This document shows, one piece after another, positions 11,140-22,781 of a stretch of 64,000 nt of DNA (position 1 is the stretch's first letter; the number at the start of each line of letters is the position of its first letter). Made by a program: the position numbers and the translations under genes. A model generated the notes under the pieces. The model saw only the letters and a program-made list of their open reading frames with translations. It had not been told where the DNA came from and ran no database searches. The stretch comes from Adiantum capillus-veneris (taxonomy: Eukaryota; Streptophyta; Polypodiopsida; Polypodiales; Pteridaceae): the NCBI GenBank assembly GCA_014529385.2, contig CM043958.1:124756817-124820816 (forward strand). Direction: 5' to 3'.

Positions 11140-14129
11140 TGGATAGGTCCGCCGGCTTCGGCTCAGTGCCTTGAAGATATCAGCATCTGTCAGAATTGGT
11201 TGATGGATAAACATGTTTCATTTTGGCTTAACCCTAGCACACGCAGATAAATAAAATACAAATGTTTACATGCAAGATATGGTTTTTTCTTTGACACCCG
11301 TTCCATGAAGTCTGGACATGTGCACGATGGCTGGTTGCAAATACAAACTTTGTAAAGCCCGACATGACCATCTTCACTTTTGGTCTCTACTTTGAAGCCT
11401 CATTAACACCATCTGTTGCATATATCTCTTCTACAACCTTGGCTCTCAGCGCTAGTGCCAAACTGATCTTGCGAGCAGTGTCCTCGAAAATGGAAGTCCG
11501 ATACGATACACGCACACCATCTCGCATTATGGCTCGTGCACCGCCTTCAGGAGTGTCTTTTGACTTGAAAGGAGAGTTGGTCACATTTTGTGCAGGAACG
11601 ACCGGCGTTACATTAGATATTCCTTCTTTTGTGAGCTCCACTTGAAACCCCCCTTCATGCAATATTTGCACCTCATCCTCAGATAGGTTGGTGCCCACAT
11701 GCACAGGCCAAGTGTGTGGTGGATGCTGAGGCTGCGGTTCAATGTTTTGGTCTACAATATGGCAATGCAAGACATGATCCGGACAAAACCAAAACCACTG
11801 ACGCACCACACCATTCGGATGCTTTTGATATCCTTCAAAAGATGGGGCCGGTATACCAAGGCTAGAACCTGCAATACTGCATCCACACCTTTGTCCTCGT
11901 CTTGGCGCGCCGCTACATGTGACTCTACTACCTTGTGGAGTTTGGCGTATGGCCTACATTGCCTCATCGACCTTGCGCTCAACTATATACTGCACACCCG
12001 AACCTATACTTTGTTGCGCTCAACTATATACTGCCCACCCAAACGTATACTTCGTTTTGGGGTTTGTGATATCCCTTCTTCTTCAAAGTTGATCTTACGT
12101 GGTCTTCCACACTTCTTGCGATCTTTGGTGACGTATTTGTACTCAGGCCTATGCGATGCATCATCTTCCACATTGATAACCTCATTTGGCTTGCGTTTTT
12201 GCCTTGATGTCTCCTTATCTCCTGTCAATGGAGTTGGTTGTTTATACATTGGAGTGCCCTCAGTAGCCTCATTTACTACTCTTATCACTTGGCTGGGACA
12301 TTTTTCATGGCGTTGCACAAGATTTTGTATTGATGGACCCTTCCCAATGTGTTTTCCGTGGCTGTATGAAATGGCCTTTGTGCTCTGTAAGATGGAATTT
12401 GCAAGGTCGGTTGTACATGCATCATATAATGAAATGCGTTTACGAAAACCCTCCCCTGCTAGCCAGCTGTATGCTTGCTCTCCGCAAGGTTTGTGCGTGG
12501 AGTGTTTGGTCCATCAGAGCTAATTTCTACGCACGTCATAATGCCACCCCAATGTGCAATACAAATTTCCCACCAACTAATCCATGAATCCATGTATGGA
12601 ATGTTACGGTCTATGCAATGACCGTTACGCCACCATTGGCGTATCAGACAAGCCTCTTTTGTTGGTGCTTTTCTCCACTTCTCACATATTTCTTTGTGTG
12701 TGTGTTGAGAAGCTTGTGCCACATACTTCATTGTGTGTTGATTCAAGCTTTGCTTCCAATGGAAAAGACAAGAACGCTCTCGACCGCTCATTGTATTGAT
12801 CTTGTCACCACCATTAAAAACAATTCGAACTGCATTCCAATTTGCTTGAGCTTCATCCACCATGAAGCCAAAGAAATTAGCTATGTCACACCCACATGAT
12901 ATCATTACATCATTGAGACACTCCCAAAACAAACATTGCGTTTCCATGTCTTCCTGTTTCATTTCACAAGTTGCAATAGTCAAAAGGTCCTGCATGCTGC
13001 AAACAATTTGTTTTAGAGAGCGTCAAGGAAACCCACAAAGTTGTTAATGTGCGCCATGTACCTTGGATCATAGTCATGACAGGCCATAGTCACCCATTCG
13101 TTAACACGTATGGTGTGATCAAACTGGATCCACGCTTGTCTCATTCGGTTCACCAGGTCCACACCGTATGGTGGACCAATTGTGGACATTTTGAAGACAT
13201 AACATTTCTTCCCCTCCGTACCTTGACCAGGAAACAGGCTTCCATGGAAAAAGTCATATGTGCAGTCTCACTTCAGCTTTAGGAGTGCATCAATGCCGAA
13301 AGATTCTTTGTCAACCCCTCTTCGTAAACTAGATAATGACCTTCGAAACCTAACAACGTTCAAAGTGTTAAGAGAAAAAATAATTTAGCATAGATTTTTG
13401 CATCGAAATAAGAATCTAGGAAATGCTCTTACCAATTTTCTTGCACCAATGGCCCCAACTCCTCAGTGATTGCAAATAGATGTTTCTCGCCTAAAATTCC
13501 TTCATTAGTGTTGTTGCAAAGAAGTGTTGTACTTATAATTTCTTTTTCCAAACACATTTGAACCTTCCTGGCTCCTGCAGTGTGGGTCAACAGTCAAAAT
13601 ACTTTGCACCATCACCTTGGTGTTTTCCGTTAGTGTTTTGGATGTGCCGTTGCACACATCGTGTCTATGTGTGCCACGATGAATCATGTCTAGTGGCAGT
13701 CTCATCGGATGGCATGAAATAGTATACTACACAATCACATGTTGCAATACAGAAAGCAATTGCATTACAAAAGTGGCATGTAAGGCTCTTATTTCCAATC
13801 TTACAATATTGTATGGGTGCGGTTGCCTTTTGTATGTACCCGTTGAAATGACTTGTATTGGGAATATGATAAATAACCAAGCGGGCACATTGTTCATTCA
13901 TGCACTTGGGAGATCCTATGCAATGAGTAAGACGCACTACACCTCGAAAAACTATATTGGACGTTTGTGGCTTCGACCACAAATGAGGATCATACTTATG
14001 CTCCATTGCATCCGTATGGTGCAACTTTCCCATGGTAGGTAGAAATTCTAAAACAAGATCACCATTGTAAGACCTTGGAATCTCTGTAACTTGTTCCACT
14101 TGTTGTAATTGCATTAAAAGCTTTGTCAA
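11140..14129 (-). pseudogene. Mutator-like (MULE) transposase gene with SWIM finger, decayed
   Basis: The pieces, 5' to 3' on the minus strand, are: 14129-13665, a Cys/His-rich N-terminus (CMNEQC...H...H, CKIG...CHFC); 13705-13505 in a shifted frame; about 13290-13025 (GPPYGVDLVNRMRQAW); 12995-12459, the transposase core (FFGFMVDEAQANWNAV, CLFHWKQSL, RTNLAESKHTAG); 12458-12004 with an AT-hook-like KKCGRPRK; 11809-11387; then, one frame over at about 11393-11200, a SWIM zinc finger (CICNQPSCTCPDF...ACKH). A transposase core followed by a CxC...CxH SWIM finger is the MULE/FAR1 arrangement. Several frameshifts, and gaps between about 13500 and 13290 that may include introns, make it a pseudogene. 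No terminal inverted repeats were found by eye. Confidence 0.75.
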
Positions 14130-14189
14130 TGATCCCTTCTTTTCGTCCTGTAGGAGTTTTTGTCCTGTACTCCTTTTGAAGCTATTTGG

Positions 14190-14560
14190 GAGCCGGGTCT
14201 GCTAGTGGGGGGGGCAAGTGGAGGGAGGGTCGGGGGGGGTGTATATGCGGGCGGCCAAGCAAGGTGGGTGGGGGATGTGTGTGGGCGGCGGGCTACCGGG
14301 AGGCAGGGGCGTGTGTGCGGGCGCTACCGGAGGCGGGGTCGTGTGTGCGGGGCCCAGTGGGGGGGGGGGGGACCTGTGTGCGGACGGCCAGTAAGGGGGG
14401 GGTCTTGTGTGTGCAGGCGGCCAGCGTCCCCACACGTCCCTGCCACCAACGCGTCAACGTTGGCCATGGGCGGCCACACGCCCCCACACGGAGGCGTGTG
14501 TCCGCCCTTGGCCAACGCGTGGCCAATGGCAGTCCACACACACACGCACGCACGTGCTAG
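14190..14560. repeat. GC-rich low-complexity block
   Basis: G-rich, degenerate short repeats such as GTGTGCGGGCG and a GGGGGG-type run near 14360 make up this stretch. It lies between two divergent genes. Open frames here exist in all directions because stops are rare, so none is called. Confidence 0.7.
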
Positions 14561-14640
14561 CGTGCGTGTTGGCATGTGTGTGTACACATGCATGCACGCC
14601 GGCGCGTGTGTATGTGCGTGAACACACACACACGGCAATC

Positions 14641-14967
14641 CACGTGGCCACGAAGCGAACACACAGGCCGCCTCATGGCCACGTGTACTGTCATCAGTGA
14701 CGGTACATGTGGCCACGCGGACTGCCACATAGACAGCGCGCATGCCACGTGGCATGCCACGTGTACCATCGTTGGGCGACATGTGGCATGCCACGTGTAC
14801 TGTCGCCCAACGGCGGTACACGTAGCACGCCACGTGGCCTACGCGCTGTCTATGTGGCAGTCTACATGGCCACGTGGCATGCCACGTGTACTGTCGGCTG
14901 CCGACGATACACGTGGACTGCCACGTGTGTGTGTTCACACACACAGATACATGTTGGTGTGCACGTG
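14641..14967. promoter_or_regulatory. Large imperfect palindrome with eleven CACGTG (G-box) cores
   Basis: The inverted repeat is centred near 14791. The arms GCCACATAGACAGCGCG (14724-14740) and its complement (14842-14858) are perfect, as are the inner arms GTTGGGCGAC (14771-14780) and GTCGCCCAAC (14802-14811). CACGTG begins at 14641, 14690, 14746, 14758, 14792, 14831, 14871, 14883, 14910, 14922 and 14962. CACGTG is the core bound by plant bZIP and bHLH factors. It lies between the divergent MULE and ParB/methyltransferase genes, so a shared regulatory region or a transposon-derived foldback are both possible; the function is inference. Confidence 0.7.
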
Positions 14968-15336
14968 TGTGTATACACACACACATGCGCTGACGTGTGT
15001 GCGTTGGCGTGTGCGTGTGTGTGTGTGTGCACACACGCACACACACACACATCCATCACACGCACACACACCCTACCCACCTCTCTCACACACACACACA
15101 TTTCAATTAAAATTAAATAAAATAAATAAATTTAATTAATAAATTTTAAAACCTTTATAAAGAGCATTCACAAACTCTTTTCATTTCTCTCAACTTTTTT
15201 CATTTCTCTATCTCTCCTCATCTCTACTTTCTCCACACACACACACACACACACACACAGGCGCACGCGCGCGTACACGCACACACACGCACACTTGCAC
15301 ACACACACACACATACACACACACACACACACACAC

Positions 15337-15370
<34 letters not shown>
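14930..15370. repeat. CA/GT-rich simple-sequence region
   Basis: Several interrupted CA and GT tracts (for example 15015-15055, 15232-15260 and 15297-15365) separated by short AT-rich DNA. No gene is supported. Confidence 0.85.
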
Positions 15371-15500
15371 TTTCAATTAAAATTAAATAAAAACATAAAT
15401 TTAATTAATAAAATTTAAAACCTTTATAAAGAGCGTTGACAAACTCTTTTCATTTCTCTCAACTTTTTTCATTTTTCTATCTCTCCTCATCTCTACTTTC
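15087..15500 (+). promoter_or_regulatory. Duplicated AT-rich/TATA and CT-rich segment upstream of the ParB-like gene
   Basis: About 145 bp occurs twice in direct orientation, at about 15087-15232 and 15357-15500. Each copy has the CA tract end, an AATTAAAATTAAATAAA stretch, a TTTATAAAG TATA-like box (near 15154 and 15424) and a CT-rich tail. The second copy is about 200 bp before the first Met at 15623, which suits a plant core promoter with a CT-rich 5' UTR. Promoter activity is inference; the duplication is seen directly. Confidence 0.55.
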
Positions 15501-15622
15501 TTATATTACACAGATTTCTCTCCGTCAAGTTCTCTTTTGCTCACTTTTCTTTCTCAAACTCTTAGCTATAATTTCTCATAAGCCATACTTATATCTATCT
15601 TCTCTAATTCTTTAGCCCAAGT

Positions 15623-16236
15623 ATGAGAACAAAAAATCAATCCAAAAATAATGGTGCCGTGGATGAGGTTTATGTTACTACGTCGCAAGAAGTCCCTCCG
15701 CAATACACTCAAGAGAGCAAACAATCTCAAGCCTTAAGTTCTCTAGATCGGATTGTGTCCATCGTAACCAGTGTGGATGGAACAACACAATCAAGTGGAG
15801 GATTGAGTCATTGTGTGGAAACTTCTACCACAACTGAAGATGTAAGAGATGGAGCGTTTAGAAATGTAGTCGACAAGCATATTTCTTTAGGCTAGGTGGA
15901 TTCTCATAGAGCTCCATATGATGGCAAACTTCCACGCTTGCCTCTATGTCGACTTCTTTCAAACCCCGCCATCCACGCATGATGACCATGTGGTGGATTT
16001 GCAACTCTCCATTGCAAACAAAAGCTACCAACCAACTATGGCAAGATTTATTGTTAGTGAACGGATTCTTGGGGAGGATCATAAGCAATTTCCTTGTCGT
16101 GGTCACACTTCGAGAGATCTTGCAATGTCATATTATTTGGATGAGAAGCTTCGTCAAATCCCCAAGCTTAGTCACATGGTCGAGAGGTACTTTGTGGTTT
16201 GGGATGGAAATCACAGATTGGAGGCATGGATGCGGT
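15623..16236 (+). pseudogene. ParB-like/DNA methyltransferase gene, 5' part, split by E3
   Basis: From the Met at 15623 a Ser/Thr-rich N-terminus of 90 residues runs to a stop near 15893. The next segment, open from about 15891 in another frame, is clearly the continuation of a conserved protein: HACLYVDFFQ, ARFIVSERILG and, near 16190-16230, FVVWDGNHRLEAWM. The GNHRLEA box matches the ParB/sulfiredoxin-fold motif (GxHRLxA) of ParB-like proteins. The coding sequence stops abruptly at the E3 LTR (16237) and resumes in frame at 23500. The shift near 15890 is either a frameshift mutation or a missed small intron. Confidence 0.6.
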
Positions 16237-18269
16237 TGTGAGGTCCCCACCCCGTCATCTCAAACAAAGGATCTGATGGTAAACCCGATGGCCACCATAT
16301 CTACAGCAGAAATCAACAACGTGGTTTTGGGTTCAACAAGCGGACGATCTCTCATCACCAAGTGAATCGAGTTTGATCCTACTAGCATCGAAATCTAGTT
16401 CCACCTCGGAGGGAAAGCGTAATTAACTTATCTAGCGATCTTAAGACCCACCTTCCAAGAGGGGATAATTCTTGAGTCCCCTTTTTCCCATGTTTCAGAG
16501 ACACGTACACTTAAGACCTTACCGCTCTAGGGGTAATGAGTAATACTAACGTTCTTATTGCACTTATGGGGACGGAGAGTTCCCGACTAATCGGGACTAC
16601 CCTTCTCATAGGCATTGGAAACCCGAGCCAAGACCCCACTTTCCACCCCATACTCACACTTCCTTTGTTACCCAATTACTACCACAATGGTTGTTCAACA
16701 TATAAGTTCTTTGTTTATTTTTTCGATTCACAAGCTCTTTAATACAACCCTTCAACCAGTATTGCAAAGCGGCACCAAGACAATAATTCTAGTAAAAATT
16801 CACTCAAAAACCCATTCATTTAAAGTTCCAATGTTCTGGGGGTACAACATCCCTCCCCCAGCGAGAGTTTACTCCTCCCGTTGTCACCTAGTTGCCCATA
16901 CAACTAGGTTGTCGCCGCTTAAACAGCAGTCGTGGACTTCCACCGCTTAACCAGCCAATCGTGGATATCCACAGCTTAACCAGCAGTCGTGGATTCAAGA
17001 GCCCTTAACCAGGAACTCTAGCTCCTGCGAATAACTTCGCGAGTTGTCCCCTATGATCAAGGGGGGGTTCGGACTAGATCAACATTGACATTGAAAATGA
17101 ACTAACTGAGCTAAATTTTCCCTAGCAACCAATCTTTCCTACTTCAAACAGTATATTCCGAAAGCATTCTTTCCTACTTGAATATAAAATACAATTAATT
17201 TAAATGTTATAGTTTCCGATGATTTCCAACATGGTAGGAAATGTGTTTTTCATCCTACCTTATCGAATGCAATGTTGCTTTAACAAATTTGAATTAAAAC
17301 TTGACCTACCTCCACTATTTCCTCGTCATTGCTCCGTGAGGTGGCCGGTACTTGGTCGATCATGGGAGCTTTTCCCTTTCCATTAGTGTTGCTTGTCCCC
17401 GCCTCGCAGTTGTGCGAACTACCAAAACGAGTTCTCTTTACCGGGGCCATTTTATACTCACTAATTAATTGACAACTTGGAAAAAGAGAGCTAACATTCG
17501 AGAATAACATACAACCATGATGACGGATTAGTTTCAATAAGCAAATCCCCTTGTACAAGAGGTTAGACTTACTTCAAGACATAGAGAATCCCGATACCAC
17601 CATACTTGTTCTATGGGAATAGGCCCTAAGGTTAATTACTTGACCTAGATAATTATGAAACTCAGATTTTTACTTAATTAGTTCTACTAGAGATAAAATA
17701 GACGTGCTTAATCACTTCTTAATGCAAGTAGAGAATTGCAGATTTACTGTATGCATAGATGAGAGGATTACTCCCTTCCTAATGATTAATGATGGATTAA
17801 TTTCCCTAATTAAATCCTAATCCATGAGCAATTGATTCTAATTTAATTATTTACACAGTATGGAGTAATAGAATGCAATGGACCATTCCCACCTCAAAGC
17901 TGACTTGATTTTTAATCACAACGGTGACTAGTGGATGATTCCTTAAACATGCATTAAACTATGATTAAGAGTGACTAATTGCTTACATGATTACTAATTA
18001 GATTAAGATTTATGCAATAGATCATGGATACGGAGAATTAGAGAGTATCTAATGAGTATTTTGACTATGATTATGCATACTAGATGCGGAATTAAGAGAA
18101 CCATAGAAGGTATTATAACATAATGTGAAATTAGATTTATGTTACCATAGTTTGGGCTGAATTTGAATCAATTTGCTGATCCAATGGAGCTTCTTGTGGC
18201 AAGAATTGGGCAGCACTTCTGTCTTTTTCTCTTTCTCCAAAGGCTATGTGTGCCGGCAGCACCTCCCCA

Positions 18270-18324
<55 letters not shown>

Positions 18325-18493
18325 CTGAATGTGTGTGTAAGCATATATGTGTGCTTGTGTGTGTGTGAGCATGCTCTTATATAGGCTCACAAGCTAAAAA
18401 TTTCGAATTCATGCTATATGCATCTGGAGGAGTACTCACTTCATGCATGGCAGCTCTAGTTGCATACTCACCAAGTGTCCCAACCTACTCAAG

Positions 18494-18574
<81 letters not shown>

Positions 18575-19085
18575 GGAAAGTAGCCCACGAGCCCTATGAG
18601 TGTGTGAGGGCGCCCTCTTACTGCCAAACTCAGTCTGCAGTGGCCTAGAGCCAGTTCCCACACAGCCCCCGAGTCCCGTGCCTCCCTGCATAACTTTAGG
18701 AAAATTTAATTTTAACCTAAGATGGGCAATACGAATCCCAATTTAATGCCGGAACTTGCTATACTAAGCTCTAACCAAGGTGTATTAACATGGATACTTG
18801 CCATATTTAGCAGCCCCGACGTCCGAAAAATGCATTTTTTTCAAATTTGGGGTACGAGTGCAGTTTTTCGAGACGATCAAAACTGACGGGTCGGGTGACC
18901 AAAAACTTACTGTTTTTGGCAAATTTCCACAAAAATTATTTTAATTCACTTTTTGAAGCTTTATGACATTCTAAACATCATGGCAACGACAGATTTTGGA
19001 AAATTGTTAAAACTAGTAACTTTTTTCATTATGATTGTTTCATGGTACAATGGTGTTCTTTTAGCTCGGGGTCGGAGACTGTACA
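16237..19085 (-). repeat. E3 3' LTR
   Basis: Aligns by eye with 20722-23494 along its whole length. It contains a (GT)n tract (about 18272-18321), a (CT)n tract (about 18497-18570) and three or four copies of a ~30-bp 'gcttaaccagcagtcgtgga' type unit at 16915-17010. A short ORF at 17280-17450 has a counterpart in the other LTR. Confidence 0.92.
17280..17450 (-). CDS. Short ORF in E3 3' LTR (copy of the LTR leader ORF)
   Basis: A 56-residue ORF starting MAPVKRTRFG and containing GTSNTNGKGKAPM and VPATSRSNDEEIVEV. It is preserved in the partner LTR with mostly conservative differences. Any coding role would belong to the 5' LTR copy. Confidence 0.35.
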   Translation of the reverse strand: MAPVKRTRFGSSHNCEAGTSNTNGKGKAPMIDQVPATSRSNDEEIVEVGQVLIQIC

Positions 19086-19097
19086 TCCTCCCCAACG
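19086..19097 (-). other. E3 polypurine tract
   Basis: On the minus strand CGTTGGGGAGGA directly precedes the 3' LTR, where plus-strand synthesis is primed. Confidence 0.8.
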
Positions 19098-19380
19098 TGA
19101 AAAATTTGAGATGTCCTCATCTCAAGAATACATCTGAATAAACTCTATGCTCACTACTTAGGTACATATATCCTTTGTCTAAAGTAAAGACATCCTTTGA
19201 TAATAGAATAGTCTTTAGCTTTATGCGTCTTATTCTGCTGAACTTTGATGAGATCCTGGTGCTTGAATTATTGCTCACTAGGATTAGCAGTTGCAGCATA
19301 CAGAGTTGCTCTCTCATCAGCTTCGTCACCCACAGTTGGTTGTCTCACTGCGGCATTACCGAAAGCTCCGCTTCCTTGTC

Positions 19381-20213
19381 CTATGTTTCCTCTTCCTCGG
19401 CCTCCTCTTCCGTTTGGTTGACCTCACCCGTTGAGTTCAGAGGTACATTATTAGCACCGGATGTTTGGGAAATCCTTTTTGGACATCGGCTTTTGTAATG
19501 TCCATACTCCTCGCACTCAAAGCATCTTATATTGGAAAACTTGGTAGTTGTCGTAGTAGCTACTACCGAACGATGGTCGTATGCAAGGTTGATTGGTCTG
19601 TTACTCCAGTTGTCTGACCTGGCCCTCTTTGACAAATAGTATTGACTATCTTGGGTAGTCCTCTGAATCTCTTTAGCTAGCAGTTGGCCCTTAGCAAGGC
19701 ATCTTGCAGAGTTGCTGGCCTGAGAGCTTATAATTGGTTGTTCAAGGGGTCGATGAGTCCTTGGCAGAACTGTGCTACTTGTTGTTCCAATGTCATCCTA
19801 GGAGAATATCTCCGAAGTGTGACGAACTTCGAGTAGTATTCTTCGACGGAAGAAGTCAGCTGTCAAAGTGAGAAAAACTCATTCATCTTCAAGGCTTTGT
19901 GAGCCGGTGGTAAGTATCACTTCATCACAGCAGCCTTGATGTCTTCCCATGACTGGGAAGATCCCTTGATATACAAGTCCCTGCAATGTTGTTTCCACCA
20001 GATCTTGGCATCGCCAGACAAGCGGAACATCGCAAGCATGGTTTGGTTCTCGGGTTGAGTTCCTGCAGCTTCGAAATAGTCATCCATTGCTTCCATCCAT
20101 ACTTCCGTATCTCTCTCCACATTAACTCCCTCGCCTTTAAAGGTTGGAGGTTGAGCTTGCTTACGGAGAAGCTTTTTCTCCTGAACAGCGGTATATAGCG
20201 CAGTGGACGGTAC
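19381..20213 (-). pseudogene. E3 gag remnant with zinc knuckle
   Basis: The minus strand carries a retrotransposon-gag core (TEVWMEAMDDYFEAAG and FRLSGDAKIWWKQH, about 20110-20000). After a stop at 19917 and frame breaks comes a nucleocapsid with the knuckle CFECEEYGHYKSRC (CX2CX4HX4C, near 19540-19500). The gag frame is open upstream of the core to about 20213, preceded by an AG dinucleotide that could be a splice acceptor. It ends with a Glu-rich tail just before the PPT. No pol domains follow. Confidence 0.8.
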
Positions 20214-20707
20214 CTATCCAATGGTATAAAACTCATTACTATAGCACTCTTCTCAAATGAACCTAGGCTTTTCCATACTCAAGAAGAAATTTAACTTTTT
20301 GGGCTTAACCAACCTACTTAATCTGTACAGCTATCACAAAGGATTTAACCATTCCACCATTAGTTTCAATTCCATTGAGTTAATCCAAAACAATTTGATA
20401 AATAATGGTAAAAACTTTACTTGAGAGCTTTGATCCATACTTATAACTTTATGTGCATCAACAGGCTACCTGCCCGCAGCACTAGTCACACCAACAACTT
20501 CTCAAAAAACATCATGTGGAACCCACTGAATCCCAACAATCTCAACGAGTAAAACTCTTTAACATCACTCAGGAGACAATCCACTAGAAAAATCCAATGT
20601 CATTATTATGGGAAACATCATGCTCAAGCTTTGAGCACGAGCTATCCTACTATCCCTTATTTTTAAAAAATTTCAAACAACATCATTTTCCAGTTCGTAA
20701 ACCTATA

Positions 20708-20719
20708 GCTCTGATACCA
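20708..20719 (-). other. E3 primer-binding site, initiator tRNA-Met
   Basis: On the minus strand this reads TGGTATCAGAGC, the usual plant PBS complementary to initiator tRNA-Met. It lies two bases from the 5' LTR. Confidence 0.93.
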
Positions 20720-20721
20720 GG

Positions 20722-22727
20722 TGTGAGGTCCCCACCCCGTCGTCTCAAACGACGGATCTGATGGTAAACCTGATGGCCACTAGATCTATAGCGGAAACAA
20801 ACAACGTGGTTTCGGGTTCAACAAGCGGACGATCTCTCATCACCAAGTGAATCGAGTTCGAGCCTACTAGCATCGACATCTAGTTCCACCTCGCAGGGGA
20901 AGCGTGATTATCTTATCTATCGATCCTAAGACCCACCTTCCAAGAGGAGAGAAGTCCCGAGTGCCTTTTTCCCCATGTTTCAGAGGCACGTACACTTGAG
21001 ACCTTACTACTCTAGGGGCAATGACCAATACTAACGTTCTTATTGCACTTATGGGGACGGAGAGTTCCCGACTAATCGGGACCACCCTTCTCATAGGCAT
21101 TGGAAACCCGAGCCAAGCCCCCACTTTCCACCCCATGCTCACACTTCCTTTGTTACCTAATTACTACCACAATGGTTGTTCAACATATAAGTTCTTTGTT
21201 TATTTTTCCGATTCACAAGTTCTTTAATACAGCCCTTCAACCAGTATTGCAAAGCGGCACCAAGACAATAATTCTAGTAAAAATTCACTCAAAAACCCAT
21301 TCATTTAAAGTTCCAATGTTTTGGGGGTACAACATCCCTCCCCCAACGAGAGTTTACTCCTCCCGTGTCACCTAGTTGCCCATACAACTAGGTTGTCATC
21401 GCTTAACCAGTAGTAGTAGACTTCCACCGCTTAACCAGCAGTCGTGGATTAAAGAGCCCTTAACCAAGAACTCTAGCTCCTGCAAATAACTTCGCGAGCT
21501 GTCCCCTATGATCAAGAGGGGGTTCGGACTAGATCAACATTGGAATTGAAAATAAACTAACTGAGCTAAATTTCCCCTAGCAACCAATCTTTCCTACTTC
21601 AGATAGTATATTCAGAAAGCATTCTTTCCTACTTGAATATAAAATACAATAAATTTAAATGCCGTAGTTTTCGATGATTTCCAACATGGTAGGAAATGTG
21701 TTTTTCATCCTACCTTATCGAATGCAATGTTGCTTTAACAAACTTGAATTAAAGCTTGACCTACCTCCACAATTTTCTCGTCATTGCTCCGTGACGTGGC
21801 CGGTACTTGGTTGACCATGGGAGCTTTTCCCTTTCCATTAGTGTTGCTTGTCCCCGCCTCGCGGTCGTGGGAACCACCGAAACGAGTTCTCTTTAGCGGG
21901 GCCATTTTATACTCACTACTTAATTGACAACTTGGAAAAAGAGAGCTAACATTCGAGAGTAACATACAACCATGATGACGGATTAGTTTCAATAAGCAAA
22001 TCCCCTTGTACGAGAGGTTAGACTTACTTCAAGACATAGAGAATCTTGATAGCACCATACTTGTTCTTTGGGAATAGGCCCTAAGGTTAATTACTTGACC
22101 TAGATAATTATGAAACTTGGATTTTTACTTAATCAGTTCTACTAGAGATAAAATAGACGTGCTTAATCACTTCTTAATGCAAGTAGAGAATTGCAGATTT
22201 ACAGTATGCATATATGAGAGGATTTCTCCCTTCCTAATGATTAATGATGGATTAATTTTCCCTAGTTAAATCTTAATCCATGAGCAATTGATTCTAATTT
22301 AATTATTTACACATTATGGAGTAATAGAATGCAATGGACCATTCCCACCTCAAAGCTGACTTGATTTTTTAATCACAACGGTGACTAGTGGATGATTCCT
22401 TAAACATGCATTAAACTATGATTAAGAGTGACTAATTGCTTCCATGATTACTAATTAGATTAATATTTATGCAATAGATCATGGACACGGAGAATTAGAG
22501 AGTATCTAATGAGTATTTTGACTATGATTATGCATACTAGATGCGGAATTAGAGAACCATAGAAGGTATTATAACATAACGTGAAATTAGCTTTATGTTA
22601 CCGTAGTTTGGGCTGAATTTGAATCAATTTGTTGATCCAATGGAGCTTCTTGTGGCGAGAATTTGGCAACACTTCCGTCTTTTGCTCTTTCTCCAAAGGC
22701 TATGTGTGCTGGCAGAACCTCCCCAAG

Positions 22728-22781
<54 letters not shown>

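Noticed and set aside
14641-14967. CRISPR-like array
   Set aside because: The repeated CACGTG words have irregular spacing and inverted, not direct, arrangement; the DNA is plant nuclear.
14160-15139. Long open frames rich in Arg, Gly, Cys and His
   Set aside because: GC-rich and CA-rich low complexity gives open frames in every direction; none has domain-like composition or is confined to one frame.
18163-18691. Open frames across (GT)n and (CT)n in the E3 LTR
   Set aside because: Microsatellite artefacts.
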